This document shows, piece by piece, positions 17,931-26,559 of a stretch of DNA of 64,000 nucleotides. Under the pieces are notes generated by a model. It worked only from the letters and a program-made list of their open reading frames with translations, ran no database searches and had not been told where the DNA came from. Source of the stretch: QIAW01 sp035487295. Lineage in GTDB: Bacteria > Acidobacteriota > Terriglobia > Terriglobales > Acidobacteriaceae. How positions within the stretch are numbered: position 1 is the first letter of the stretch; every line of letters begins with the position of its first letter. Made by a program: the position numbers and the translations under genes. The stretch is taken from contig DATHMH010000034.1 in NCBI GenBank assembly GCA_035487295.1, positions 153,132-217,131 of the forward strand, written 5' to 3'.

Positions 17931-19265
17931 ATGTCTTTGGAGCAAACAATTCAAAATATCGGGGTAGTGGGACTCGGGAAGCTGGGTGCCTGTGTAGCAG
18001 CTTGTCTGGCCAGCCGCGGTTTTAATGTGATTGGTATTGATGCAGATCAGGCCAAGATAGAAGCTATTCAAAATGGCCGCGCTCCGGTCGAGGAACCACG
18101 CCTGCAGGACAAGATCAATGAAGGCGGCTCGCGCTTGCGCGCGACCACAAGTTTTGCCGAGGTGGTCAAGAATTCGGAAGCCTGTTTCTTCATTACCCCA
18201 ACGCCCAGCCTACCCGATGGCAGCTTTGATAATCAATATCTGATCCGAGCGCTGCAATCAGTGGCCGATGAAGTCCGGAAGCAAAACAAGAAGAATTACT
18301 TATTTAACGTCAATTCCACTGTGACCCCCGGGACCTGCGATTCGATCTTCAAGTCCATGCTGGAAAAAATGCTGGCAGGCAGTTGCGGCAAAGATTTCGG
18401 TCTTGGTTACAATCCCGAGTTTATCGCTCTGGGTAATGTTGTACGCGGACTGCTGGAGCCTGACCTGGTCCTGGTAGGGGAATCCGATCCGCAAACTGGA
18501 GAACGCCTCGAAGAACTCTACCGCCGTTTCTGTACGAATAATGCTCCGATCGAACGTATGTCCTGTGCCAACGCTGAGCTGACCAAGATTTCGGTAAACT
18601 GCGCCGTGACCATGAAAATCAGCTTCGTAAACCAGCTGAGCGCTGTGTGCGCGAAAATTCCGGGAACGGACCCTGGCGTAATCCTGCGGGCCATTGGCCG
18701 TGACCGGCGCATCGGCTCTGAATATCTCAAGCCGGGGCTGGGATACGGAGGGCCATGTTTCCCACGCGATAACCGGCTTTTCCAGTACACCGCAAAATCC
18801 GTCGGGGTTGACGCTCCATTAGCGCGCGCGACGGATCAGGTCAACGAGCAGGTCAATACGCGATTGCTGCAGACCGTCATGGCGCATGCCCCGAATGGAA
18901 ACTCCGTGGCTGTTCTGGGCCTTGCTTACAAACCGCTCTCCAATGTGGTTGAGTGTTCAACTGGAGTTTGGCTGTGCCAGCAGCTTGCAAGCCATGGAGC
19001 TTCAGTCTTCGCCCACGATTATGCCGCCAACGGCAACGCCGAGGCTAGCTTCTCTCCGGGAAAAGTACAGCTTGTGAAAGATCCTTCAGAATTATTGAAC
19101 TGCAGCGTCTTCGTAATTACCTGCCCATGGCCGGAGTATCGCGAGGTTTTCAAGTCTTCCAAACATCGATTAAAACAAGGCTCTGTAATCATAGATCCCT
19201 GGAGCATGTTAAGAGATGTTGTGCCTGTATTAGAAGCCATTTCCTACGTGGACCGGCTCAACTGA
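17931..19265 (+). CDS. UDP-glucose/GDP-mannose dehydrogenase family protein
   Basis: 444 residues. NAD fold GVVGLGKLGACVA at the N-terminus, VNSTVTPGT and GYNPEFIALG in the middle, and the catalytic loop GLGYGGPCFPRDNR near residue 270 with the active-site Cys. The UDP-binding domain follows with LGLAYKPLSNVVE. The four-electron oxidation of a UDP-hexose to its uronic acid is the family reaction; the GGPCFPRD loop fits UDP-glucose dehydrogenase-like members. AGGAAAG precedes ATG 17931. It is the second sugar dehydrogenase of the locus and differs clearly from the WecC-like one at 9098, so two different uronic acids are likely made. It stands alone on its strand, followed by 323 bases without a gene. 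Confidence 0.85.
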   Translation: MSLEQTIQNIGVVGLGKLGACVAACLASRGFNVIGIDADQAKIEAIQNGRAPVEEPRLQDKINEGGSRLRATTSFAEVVKNSEACFFITPTPSLPDGSFDNQYLIRALQSVADEVRKQNKKNYLFNVNSTVTPGTCDSIFKSMLEKMLAGSCGKDFGLGYNPEFIALGNVVRGLLEPDLVLVGESDPQTGERLEELYRRFCTNNAPIERMSCANAELTKISVNCAVTMKISFVNQLSAVCAKIPGTDPGVILRAIGRDRRIGSEYLKPGLGYGGPCFPRDNRLFQYTAKSVGVDAPLARATDQVNEQVNTRLLQTVMAHAPNGNSVAVLGLAYKPLSNVVECSTGVWLCQQLASHGASVFAHDYAANGNAEASFSPGKVQLVKDPSELLNCSVFVITCPWPEYREVFKSSKHRLKQGSVIIDPWSMLRDVVPVLEAISYVDRLN

Positions 19266-19427
19266 GGCGCTGGAACTCAATAATTACGATAAAAGTGAAT
19301 GGGCACCAGTACTTAGAGACAGGAACAATAGTGCATAGGTTCACTATGAACCAAAGCTGTTTTCAAAATGCCACATGCCGGGATGTACGATTACTTTAGT
19401 AACCCACTGTTCAACGTGAGTTTCTGC

Positions 19428-19456
19428 TTGACAAGTTGCGCAAACAAAGCTATAAA
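19428..19456 (+). promoter_or_regulatory. Strong sigma-70 promoter
   Basis: Perfect -35 TTGACA (19428-19433), 17-base spacer, TATAAA (19451-19456). It predicts a start near 19463 and a leader of about 126 bases before the secreted protein at 19589. It is the best housekeeping promoter seen in the window. Upstream in the same intergenic region (19266-19427) I see only a short palindrome GGTTCA-CTA-TGAACC near 19336-19350 and no gene. Confidence 0.65.
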
Positions 19457-19588
19457 AGAATCGCCTTCTCCCCATATAACCAGTTTTTAAGGTTAGAACC
19501 CGCTTTTCTGGATTTTTGATTAAGTTAGGGTTTCCCCCAAACGTTTATGAACGCCCACACGGCGAAAATTAGGAGGTTAGTTCTGAAT

Positions 19589-20395
19589 ATGAAAGCCAAA
19601 TTTCTTTGTCTTCTTGGGGTATTGCTGCTAGTTTCGTCGGTGGCATTCGCAGGCTCGCAATGCCAGCCAGGTAATCCCGTCGCTACGGCCGGGCCAACGA
19701 TTGTTCCGGCCGATGGACGCATTGTTGACTTCGACTTCGTTGCGCAGTCGGGTGGCATCAACTATTACGAAACCACATTGACCGCTGGCCACTCCTATTC
19801 CATTGAGGTCCGCGAGGATTATGATGACGTTTCAGGGACCCCGATCACAGTGGCGCTCTATGCGAATAACACTTGCTCAGGGAGTGCTCTTGCTGCCGGC
19901 TCTGCGACCACGGGCTACCGGGACACGTCGGGAATTGACCCGGCTCTTCCTTTGAACTCGTTTCGCGGCAGCGTAATTCCACCGGCCAGTGGACCTTATT
20001 CGATCAAGGTGACAAACTCTGACGCGATCGGTCATTACATCTCAGTAAGCGTGCAAGAGACCACGCTCTATAGCGCCTTTTGGAGCGATGATGGTGGCAA
20101 TGGCCACACATTCTGGGTGTTCACTAATACCACCACGGCCGCTGTTACAGGCACGCTTACATTGACCACCGGCGGAAACACACCACAGACCTTCACGAAA
20201 CCTGTAGCCATGGTCGCTTCGGGCGCAGTGGGGTTGGTTACAACTTCGATTTCGGGCGTAGCCGGGCAAGGCGGTAACGCTCGTTTCGCCCATGATGGGC
20301 CTGGCGCCGCGGTGATCGTAAGAACAACGGTTGCCAATTTTGCCACCGGTTATCTTGAACCCGTTCCTTTTGCTTCGCTTAAGGACAAAAGGTAA
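19589..20395 (+). CDS. Secreted beta-rich protein of unknown function
   Basis: 268 residues with a clear signal peptide (MKAKFLCLLGVLLLVSSVAFA, cleavage after AFA). The mature part is rich in Thr, Ser, Gly and Val, with alternating strands and no cofactor motif; it resembles pre-peptidase/IPT-like exported domains only in composition. ATG 19589 is chosen because it begins the signal peptide and AGGAGG lies at 19571-19576; an in-frame ATG at 19547 would put 14 polar residues in front. A strong promoter is upstream and a perfect hairpin follows the stop. I do not recognise a family. Confidence 0.6.
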   Translation: MKAKFLCLLGVLLLVSSVAFAGSQCQPGNPVATAGPTIVPADGRIVDFDFVAQSGGINYYETTLTAGHSYSIEVREDYDDVSGTPITVALYANNTCSGSALAAGSATTGYRDTSGIDPALPLNSFRGSVIPPASGPYSIKVTNSDAIGHYISVSVQETTLYSAFWSDDGGNGHTFWVFTNTTTAAVTGTLTLTTGGNTPQTFTKPVAMVASGAVGLVTTSISGVAGQGGNARFAHDGPGAAVIVRTTVANFATGYLEPVPFASLKDKR

Positions 20396-20431
20396 AGAGA
20401 ACGACGGTTTCAAATTTTCTACTTAGGGACG

Positions 20432-20461
20432 AGGTTTGAGTGCGCTCACGCACTCAAACCT
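20432..20461 (+). terminator. Perfect 13-bp stem hairpin
   Basis: AGGTTTGAGTGCG at 20432-20444, loop CTCA, and CGCACTCAAACCT at 20449-20461, a perfect inverted repeat. It follows the stop at 20395 and is trailed by a modest T-containing stretch rather than a long T run. It probably terminates the strongly promoted secreted-protein gene and argues that the next gene starts downstream of it. Confidence 0.5.
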
Positions 20462-20507
20462 GTTTCTAATAACAAAAGTTCTTAGGCCAAAATCGAGGGA
20501 GACAGCG

Positions 20508-21323
20508 GTGAGTTGCAGGCGTGCTCTTATTTTTTTCTTTTGCAGTCTTTGGATTCTTGTGGGCGCCGCCTTGACAAACGCCGCGCCACCCCCTCAGCAA
20601 GTCGATAGTGGCATTGAGGTTTCGATCAGCGCGAATAGCTGGACAGTTCAAATACTCAAACCCAGCCATTTGCGCGCTGTGTTGGAATCGGTTTGTAAGC
20701 AGTCGCAAACAGTCTGCGACATAACTCCGGACTTGAGCGATGATGTCATTGCGCCTATGGTATTACGTGGCGATCCTTCCACGGTGGTCAGCCAGTTGCT
20801 GGAAGGAATGAAAGTCAATTACTCTTACGCACCTTCTACTCCACAGGAAAAAGGCAAATTGATCGTGGAAGCTCTTCCGCCGGGGGCTTTCGATCATCAG
20901 ATGAATGCAAGCCAGCCGCCTGCCCCTGAGACTCAGCCTGATATACAGGGGGTTACTACGGTCGGCATGAACCCGACCCCTGAGGAGACTTCAACCCCTT
21001 CCTCTGCTTCCATGGCCGATTCCGCAGGCGCGGCAGCCAGCGATCAAACTAGCGAGCTTTCGAGCTCACAGGCGTTCCCGTTCCCGGGATCTGATGGGCA
21101 TGTGCATGCCGTCTCCATGAATCGCGAGGCAAGCCCTTTCCTGCCGATCTTTGACTCGACCGGGAAATTGGTTCCTAACCCAAACACTGGAGTTGAAACG
21201 CCCTCCACCGTCTCGCCTTCCATTGGTCCGGATGGTAAATTGATCACCATGCCTGTGGGGAGTGGTAAATGGCAATTCCTCCCTGCTCTCGATAGCCGCG
21301 GAAATCTGCTTCCCGCTCCTTGA
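20508..21323 (+). CDS. Secreted STN-like domain protein
   Basis: 271 residues from GTG 20508, preceded by GAGGGAG at good spacing; an earlier in-frame start at 20436 lies inside the hairpin and is unlikely. Signal peptide (ALIFFFCSLWILVGAALTNA). Residues ~40-125 look like a secretin/TonB short N-terminal (STN) domain: VQILKPSHLRAVLESVC, then MVLRGDPSTVVSQLLEGM, then KLIVEALPP. The rest is a Pro/Ser/Thr-rich tail. STN domains usually precede secretin or TonB receptor barrels; none is attached here. It may sit in the periplasm as an adaptor for a secretin or peptidoglycan. The family call is from pattern only. Confidence 0.5.
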   Translation: MSCRRALIFFFCSLWILVGAALTNAAPPPQQVDSGIEVSISANSWTVQILKPSHLRAVLESVCKQSQTVCDITPDLSDDVIAPMVLRGDPSTVVSQLLEGMKVNYSYAPSTPQEKGKLIVEALPPGAFDHQMNASQPPAPETQPDIQGVTTVGMNPTPEETSTPSSASMADSAGAAASDQTSELSSSQAFPFPGSDGHVHAVSMNREASPFLPIFDSTGKLVPNPNTGVETPSTVSPSIGPDGKLITMPVGSGKWQFLPALDSRGNLLPAP

Positions 21324-21531
21324 GATCCTAATCATTACTTAAGGTTGTAGACGCGGCGGCGAATTCCGTTCGGAGCAATACGACCACGAATCTGGCGTCA
21401 GCGGGCACAAAACGCCATGATTTTTACTTGGAAGGCCGCCAGGCTCGTCTTTGGTGCTCTTTCATATGACGCTCTTCGCCGTATCAATCGCTGACTGAAA
21501 CTGGCGGAATGCTCATAGATGTAGCTCTCTC

Positions 21532-22749
21532 TCATGCCAACACCCCAAACGCCTCCATCGCCAACTCCCGTATCTGCCTGCCGATAATAATGGAAGCCGT
21601 GGCCGCCGGTGAGGGCACATTGCATACATGGATGACGTTGCCAGTGCGCAGGATATGAAAGTCATCCAGCAGCTTCCCCTGGCGGTCGAGCGCCTGCGCC
21701 CGCACACCTGAACCGCCCGGACGTATGTCCTCAGCCCGCAGCTCTGGAACCAAACGTTGCAGCGAGCGTAGAAATGCCGCTTTGCTCAGTGAGCGATAAT
21801 ACTCTGCCATCCCTTTTCTCCAGTATTTTGCCGTCATGCGCCAAAAGCCAGGGAAAGCGATTGTTGTCAGCGTGTCGCGCAGGCTGAAATCAGATTTGCG
21901 ATAGCCCTCTCGCTTGAAGGCCAGCACGGCGTTCGGGCCGGCCTCCACCCCGCCATGTACCATACGGGTAAGATGCACATCCAGAAACGGAAAATTCGGA
22001 TCAGGGACAGGATAGATCAGCCCATTCACCAGGTGCTGCCGCTCCGGCACAATGTCGTAGTATTCGCCACGGAAGGGTGCGATGATCAGGTCAGTTTTGG
22101 CGCCGGCGAGTTTGCTTATGCGGTCATTGTGCAATCCCGTGCAGTTCACAGCGTATTTTGCAGTAAATTCTCCCTGTGTGCTCTGCACTGTAGCTTCATC
22201 TTGCCGCACAGCGATTCCGGTGACACGCGCCTGTGTGCGAACCTGGCCGCCTTGCTCGGCCACGATCTCGGCGAATTTCTTTGCCACCGCGGTGTAATCG
22301 GTAATACAAACTCCCGGAACGTGAATGGCCTTGACGCCACTGCAATGTGGCTCCAATTCCCGCAACCGTTCCGGACCGATCATGGCCAATCCCGGCACGC
22401 CATTGGCCACCCCACGCTGATATAGCATTTCTAACTGCGGCAGCTCTGTCTCTGATGTTGCTACTACAACTTTTCCACAACGCTGATACGGAATATTGTT
22501 GACTTGGCAGAACTCAACCATCGCCGAGGCGCCTTCCACACACGTCCTGGCTTTCATGGAGCCCGGTTTATAGTACAGGCCGGAATGGATAACGCCGCTG
22601 TTATGTCCAGTCTGGTGCGAGCCAACTTCTTTTTCTTTCTCCAGCACAAGCAAACGTTGCTTTGGGAGCCGCTGCGCAATCGCCACTGCGGTCGCCAGGC
22701 CCACAATCCCGCCGCCTATCACTACAAAATCAAATTTGTTATCTGACAT
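21532..22749 (-). CDS. lhgO: L-2-hydroxyglutarate oxidase
   Basis: 405 residues, the usual length. The FAD-binding motif VIGGGIVGLATAVA is at the N-terminus, followed by the family signature region HNSGVIHSGLYYKPGS near residue 50 and GVCITDYTAVAKKF further on. The enzyme oxidises L-2-hydroxyglutarate to 2-oxoglutarate and passes electrons to the membrane quinone pool. It lies alone, leftward, between polysaccharide genes, with no metabolic neighbours in view. ATG start; no clear ribosome site. Confidence 0.9.
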   Translation of the reverse strand: MSDNKFDFVVIGGGIVGLATAVAIAQRLPKQRLLVLEKEKEVGSHQTGHNSGVIHSGLYYKPGSMKARTCVEGASAMVEFCQVNNIPYQRCGKVVVATSETELPQLEMLYQRGVANGVPGLAMIGPERLRELEPHCSGVKAIHVPGVCITDYTAVAKKFAEIVAEQGGQVRTQARVTGIAVRQDEATVQSTQGEFTAKYAVNCTGLHNDRISKLAGAKTDLIIAPFRGEYYDIVPERQHLVNGLIYPVPDPNFPFLDVHLTRMVHGGVEAGPNAVLAFKREGYRKSDFSLRDTLTTIAFPGFWRMTAKYWRKGMAEYYRSLSKAAFLRSLQRLVPELRAEDIRPGGSGVRAQALDRQGKLLDDFHILRTGNVIHVCNVPSPAATASIIIGRQIRELAMEAFGVLA

Positions 22750-23103
22750 GCTGATCGAAAAACTGAGTCTGGATTTTCTGGAACTTGGTTTGTCTTTTCC
22801 TGAATCTTAATCCTGCATGAATGCATTGTGCAATTCGGCGCCGGCAGAAGATCACAAACCGGAAAACGCCGGAACATATTATCGCCCGCGAGAAGCGTCC
22901 GGACCCAACTTCTTACGAGTCTGAAACCAAGAACCCACATCTGTAACTAGCTGAAAACTAAGCTTTTGCAGAGGTTATCATTGCTGGCTCGCAGTTGACT
23001 ATCAGATTTGAATTTCAGAACGGGCCATCAAAATTCGACAGTTTAAAATGTTCGTTGACATCCACAAGATGGCTTGTGTTTTATTGAGTATACAGTGTTC
23101 CCT
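22750..23103. other. Divergent intergenic region between lhgO and rfbF
   Basis: 354 bases without a gene between divergently transcribed lhgO and the CDP-glucose operon. I see no RNA gene or strong hairpin. A candidate rightward promoter is TTGACA at 23055-23060, 18-base spacer, TTTTAT at 23079-23084, which would leave rfbF (ATG 23104) a very short leader and no obvious ribosome site. Confidence 0.4.
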
Positions 23104-23871
23104 ATGAAAACCATTATTCTCGCGGGTGGGCTCGGTACCCGGTTGGCGGAAGAGACCTCGCTTCGTCCTAAACCGATGGTGGAGATCGGAGGGAAGCCGA
23201 TTCTGTGGCATATCATGAATATCTATTCCGCCCACGGATACAAAGATTTCATTATCGCCTGCGGATACAAGGCCGAAATCATTAAAGAATATTTTTCCAA
23301 TTTTGTCTTGCATAACAGCGATCTGCAGATCGATTTAAAGACCGGCCGCCAACAGATCATTAATGCTGCGACTCCCGATTGGCGAGTCGCGGTCGTGGAT
23401 ACGGGCGTTGATACCCTGACTGGCGGCCGTTTACGGCGTCTGCAAAACTGGATCGGGAACGAAACCTTCATGGCGACCTATGGAGATGGCGTAGCAGACG
23501 TCGACATAAAAGCGCTGATTGCGTTTCATCGCAGCCACGGGAAAAAGGCCACGGTGACCGCGGTTACGCCTCCTCCTCGCTTTGGCGGGCTTGAGTTGAA
23601 AGGCGATTCGGTATTGCGCTTTTCCGAAAAACCTCATCACGCCGACGGGTGGATCAACGGAGGTTTTTTTGTCTTCGAACCCGAAGTGCTGCAATACATC
23701 GCCGGGGATAAAGTTTCGCTTGAGCGGGAACCGCTGGAGCGTTTGGCCGCCGGCGGAGAGTTGATGGCTTTCCGCCACACCCGCTTCTGGCACCCGATGG
23801 ATACCCTGCGCGACAAGCATTATCTTGACACTCTCTGGAACCAGGGGGCGCCCTGGAAGATATGGCAATAA
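23104..23871 (+). CDS. rfbF: Glucose-1-phosphate cytidylyltransferase
   Basis: 255 residues. The nucleotidyltransferase signature AGGLGTRLAEETSLRPKP is at the N-terminus. GKPILWHIMNIYSAHG and TYGDGVADV (metal-binding Asp) follow, all typical of RfbF/DdhA. It converts glucose-1-phosphate and CTP to CDP-glucose, the first step to CDP-3,6-dideoxyhexoses. ATG 23104 is chosen as the family start. The stop overlaps the start of rfbG by 10 bases, and rfbF is the first gene of a tightly packed operon reaching 28660. Confidence 0.93.
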   Translation: MKTIILAGGLGTRLAEETSLRPKPMVEIGGKPILWHIMNIYSAHGYKDFIIACGYKAEIIKEYFSNFVLHNSDLQIDLKTGRQQIINAATPDWRVAVVDTGVDTLTGGRLRRLQNWIGNETFMATYGDGVADVDIKALIAFHRSHGKKATVTAVTPPPRFGGLELKGDSVLRFSEKPHHADGWINGGFFVFEPEVLQYIAGDKVSLEREPLERLAAGGELMAFRHTRFWHPMDTLRDKHYLDTLWNQGAPWKIWQ

Positions 23872-24941
23872 ATATGGCGTTACAGAACTTTTATAAAGGG
23901 AAGCCGGTCCTGGTCACCGGTCATACCGGCTTTAAGGGCGGCTGGCTGGCGGCCTGGCTCAAGATGATGGGCAGCCAGGTCAGCGGTCTGGCTCTGCCGC
24001 CGGAGAATGGCTCCGCCAGCTTTTTCGCCAATGCCCAGATTGGGAAAGGAATGAACTCCCTGCGCGGAGACATTCGCGACTTCCAGACCGTCCTAAAAAC
24101 GTTTAAGCAATGTAAGCCGGAGATCATTTTTCATTGTGCCGCGCAGGCGCTGGTCTTACGCTCCTACCAGGAGCCCGTTGAAACCTACGCCACCAATGTT
24201 ATGGGAACCGCGCATATTCTTGAAGCTGCGCGCCAGACGCCATCTGTGCGCGCCATCGTGATCGTCACCAGCGACAAGTGCTACGAGAACCGCGAATGGT
24301 TATGGGGATATCGCGAGCATGAACCTATGGGCGGTTACGATCCTTATAGCTCGAGCAAGGGCTGCGCTGAGTTAGTGACCGCGGCTTATCGCCGTTCTTT
24401 CTTCCAGGGCAAAAACGGCCTTGCAGTGGCTACTGTGCGGGCCGGGAACGTGATCGGTGGAGGAGATTGGTCAAAAGACAGATTGATTCCCGATCTGGTC
24501 CGAGGAATCATGAAAAGGACGGCCATTCCCATTCGCAACCCGCGCGCTCTGCGTCCCTGGCAGCATGTGCTGGAACCGCTCCGCGGATACCTGATGCTGG
24601 GGCAGCGCCTGGGGCAGGGAGAGATGGATTTTGCAGAAGCCTGGAACTTTGGCCCCCATGAAAATTCCATCCCCGTGGAAGAGGTGGCCCGCCACCTGAT
24701 CCAGCTTTGGGGATCGGGAAAATTGAAAATTGAAAACAACCCCTCGAAACCGCATGAAGCACACTATCTCAAGCTGGATTGCAGCAAGGCCCAAACTTTG
24801 TTGGGTTGGCGCTCGCTTCTTATGATTGAAGACGCGTTGCGTCTCACGGTCGAGTGGTACCACACGGTTGCCAGAGACGCAAAAAACGCGGGACCCATCA
24901 CCCGTACTCAGATCCAAAGGTACATGGATCTGCCATGTTGA
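23862..24941 (+). CDS. rfbG: CDP-glucose 4,6-dehydratase
   Basis: 359 residues, extended SDR. NAD motif TGHTGFKGGWLAAWL near residue 21, catalytic Thr region IVIVTSDKCYEN, and Tyr-x3-Lys as YSSSKG. The TGHTGFKG form and TSDKCYEN are characteristic of RfbG rather than RmlB. It makes CDP-4-keto-6-deoxyglucose from the rfbF product. It starts inside rfbF and ends inside the next epimerase gene (ATG 24935), so the three are translationally coupled. A second ATG at 23874 is also possible. Confidence 0.93.
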   Translation: MAINMALQNFYKGKPVLVTGHTGFKGGWLAAWLKMMGSQVSGLALPPENGSASFFANAQIGKGMNSLRGDIRDFQTVLKTFKQCKPEIIFHCAAQALVLRSYQEPVETYATNVMGTAHILEAARQTPSVRAIVIVTSDKCYENREWLWGYREHEPMGGYDPYSSSKGCAELVTAAYRRSFFQGKNGLAVATVRAGNVIGGGDWSKDRLIPDLVRGIMKRTAIPIRNPRALRPWQHVLEPLRGYLMLGQRLGQGEMDFAEAWNFGPHENSIPVEEVARHLIQLWGSGKLKIENNPSKPHEAHYLKLDCSKAQTLLGWRSLLMIEDALRLTVEWYHTVARDAKNAGPITRTQIQRYMDLPC

Positions 24942-25879
24942 AAACCGTTCGCTCCGCTTTGGTTTCCGGCGCGACTGGATTTATCGGTTCTGCACTGGTG
25001 CAGCGGCTCTCTGTGGAAGGCATTTCCGCATTTTGCCTGGTGCGTCCTGCTTCTGCCGGACGTGCCCGCATCAGCAACCTTCCTGGAGTGAAACTGCTGG
25101 AAACGGAAAATTATGAAAGCTCCACGCTGGCGCAAAAGCTCTCTGGCATCCGGACGGATGTTGTTTTTAATCTCGCTTCTGCCGGGGTAGCTCCTGAGGA
25201 ACGCGATCCCCATCTTCTGCTTACAGGCAATTTGAATGTCGTTGCGGGCCTGATTGCCGCCACCTCAGCATGGCCCTTGAGAAAGTTTATTCACGTCGGT
25301 AGCTGTTCGGAATACGCTCCGGCGTCCGAAGGTCACAAGCTTACCGAACAAGATCTTCTTCAGCCCACATCTCTATACGGCGCAGCCAAGGCTTGCGCTC
25401 ATATCTACGGACTAGCCTTCGCCAGGTCGAGGGGCCTGCCATTTGTAACCTTGCGTCTATTTGGGGTCTTCGGCGTAGGCGAAGCACCCAACCGTCTGGT
25501 GCCTTATCTCATGAGCCATCTACGGCGCGACGTGCCGGTAGACCTTACTCCCGGCGAGCAAGCTCGCGACCTGCTATACGTGGATGATATTGTAGAAGCG
25601 CTCTTGCAGGGCGCCCAGAGCGAGGGAGTGACGGTTGGATCTACTTACAACGTCTGTTCGGGCAAAGGGACCAGGATCCGCGAGCTGTCTGAAGAGGTAG
25701 CCAGGGCGATGAATAAGCCAAAAAGCCTGCTGCGCTTTGGCGACCGCCCCTATCGTGCCGATGAATCCATGTGGATTGTGGGCGATAACAGTCAGTTCAG
25801 CGCATGCACGAGCTGGACCCCTAAGGTCTCCATTGAAGAAGGCATTCGCAAGATGGTTTTCAGATCGGGGATAGCATGA
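24935..25879 (+). CDS. NAD-dependent epimerase/reductase, probably acting on CDP-4-keto-6-deoxyhexose
   Basis: 314 residues, extended SDR with ATG 24935 overlapping the rfbG stop. NAD motif VSGATGFIGSALVQRL, active-site Ser in VGSCSEYAP and catalytic YGAAK. Placed directly after rfbF-rfbG it occupies the slot of CDP-abequose/paratose synthases (RfbJ/RfbS) or a CDP-4-keto-6-deoxyglucose reductase. Because rfbH, the 3-dehydrase for 3,6-dideoxy sugars, is not in the window, a CDP-6-deoxyhexose product is equally likely. Fold certain, product inferred. Confidence 0.8.
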   Translation: MLKTVRSALVSGATGFIGSALVQRLSVEGISAFCLVRPASAGRARISNLPGVKLLETENYESSTLAQKLSGIRTDVVFNLASAGVAPEERDPHLLLTGNLNVVAGLIAATSAWPLRKFIHVGSCSEYAPASEGHKLTEQDLLQPTSLYGAAKACAHIYGLAFARSRGLPFVTLRLFGVFGVGEAPNRLVPYLMSHLRRDVPVDLTPGEQARDLLYVDDIVEALLQGAQSEGVTVGSTYNVCSGKGTRIRELSEEVARAMNKPKSLLRFGDRPYRADESMWIVGDNSQFSACTSWTPKVSIEEGIRKMVFRSGIA

Positions 25880-26559
25880 GCACCACCAACTTCGACCAGT
25901 TTTCGAGCAATTACAAAGACCTGCTCGATCGTTCGATTGCCGTTTCTGGCGAAGGCTCCGGATATTTTTCCGAGTACAAGGCCCGCTATATTACCCGGAC
26001 CATAGGAGAAGGTTTTTGCGGCAAGATTCTCGATTATGGCTGCGGGGTCGGTCTGCTTTCGTGCCTCATAAAAAAATACCTGCCGAAAGCAATCGTTCAC
26101 GGTTACGATCCCTCAGCCGAGAGTGTAAAAATGGTCCCGCCCAATTTGGCCTCAGAAGGCACGTTTTCCAGCGACATTTCGCGCTTGCATTACGATTACG
26201 AACTCGCCATCATTTCCAATGTCATGCACCATGTGACCCCGAAAGATCGGCAGCAGACAATTTCTGAGATCGCGGGGCGCCTCGCAACCGCGGGGCGGCT
26301 GGTTTTGTTTGAACACAACCCCTTAAATCCGCTGACGCAGTGGGTAGTAAAGCATTGCCCTTTTGATGATGATGCTATTCTGCTCTCCCCGGGAGAAGCC
26401 CGCAGCTATTTCTTGGCGGCAAAGCTGGCTGTCTTACGGCGCGATTACATAGTCTTCTTCCCGCGCACGCTTTCCCTGTTTCGGCCCCTGGAGCCCATGC
26501 TCGGTTGGCTTCCCGCTGGCGGTCAATATGCGATGCTTGGAGAAAAATATGGGCAGTAA
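25876..26559 (+). CDS. Class I SAM-dependent methyltransferase
   Basis: 227 residues. SAM motif I ILDYGCGVGLLS near residue 50, post-motif NVMHHVTPKDRQ, and an FEHNPLNPLTQWVV segment seen in Methyltransf_11/12 members of O-antigen clusters. Starts at ATGA overlapping the previous stop and its 3' end overlaps the GT2 start at 26549. Likely methylates a sugar made by the CDP pathway or the growing glycan; the acceptor is unknown. Confidence 0.8.
   Translation: MSTTNFDQFSSNYKDLLDRSIAVSGEGSGYFSEYKARYITRTIGEGFCGKILDYGCGVGLLSCLIKKYLPKAIVHGYDPSAESVKMVPPNLASEGTFSSDISRLHYDYELAIISNVMHHVTPKDRQQTISEIAGRLATAGRLVLFEHNPLNPLTQWVVKHCPFDDDAILLSPGEARSYFLAAKLAVLRRDYIVFFPRTLSLFRPLEPMLGWLPAGGQYAMLGEKYGQ

Noticed and set aside
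19127..19399. 90-codon frame over the 3' end of the sugar dehydrogenase gene
   Set aside because: Mostly an out-of-frame reading of that gene; no ribosome site.
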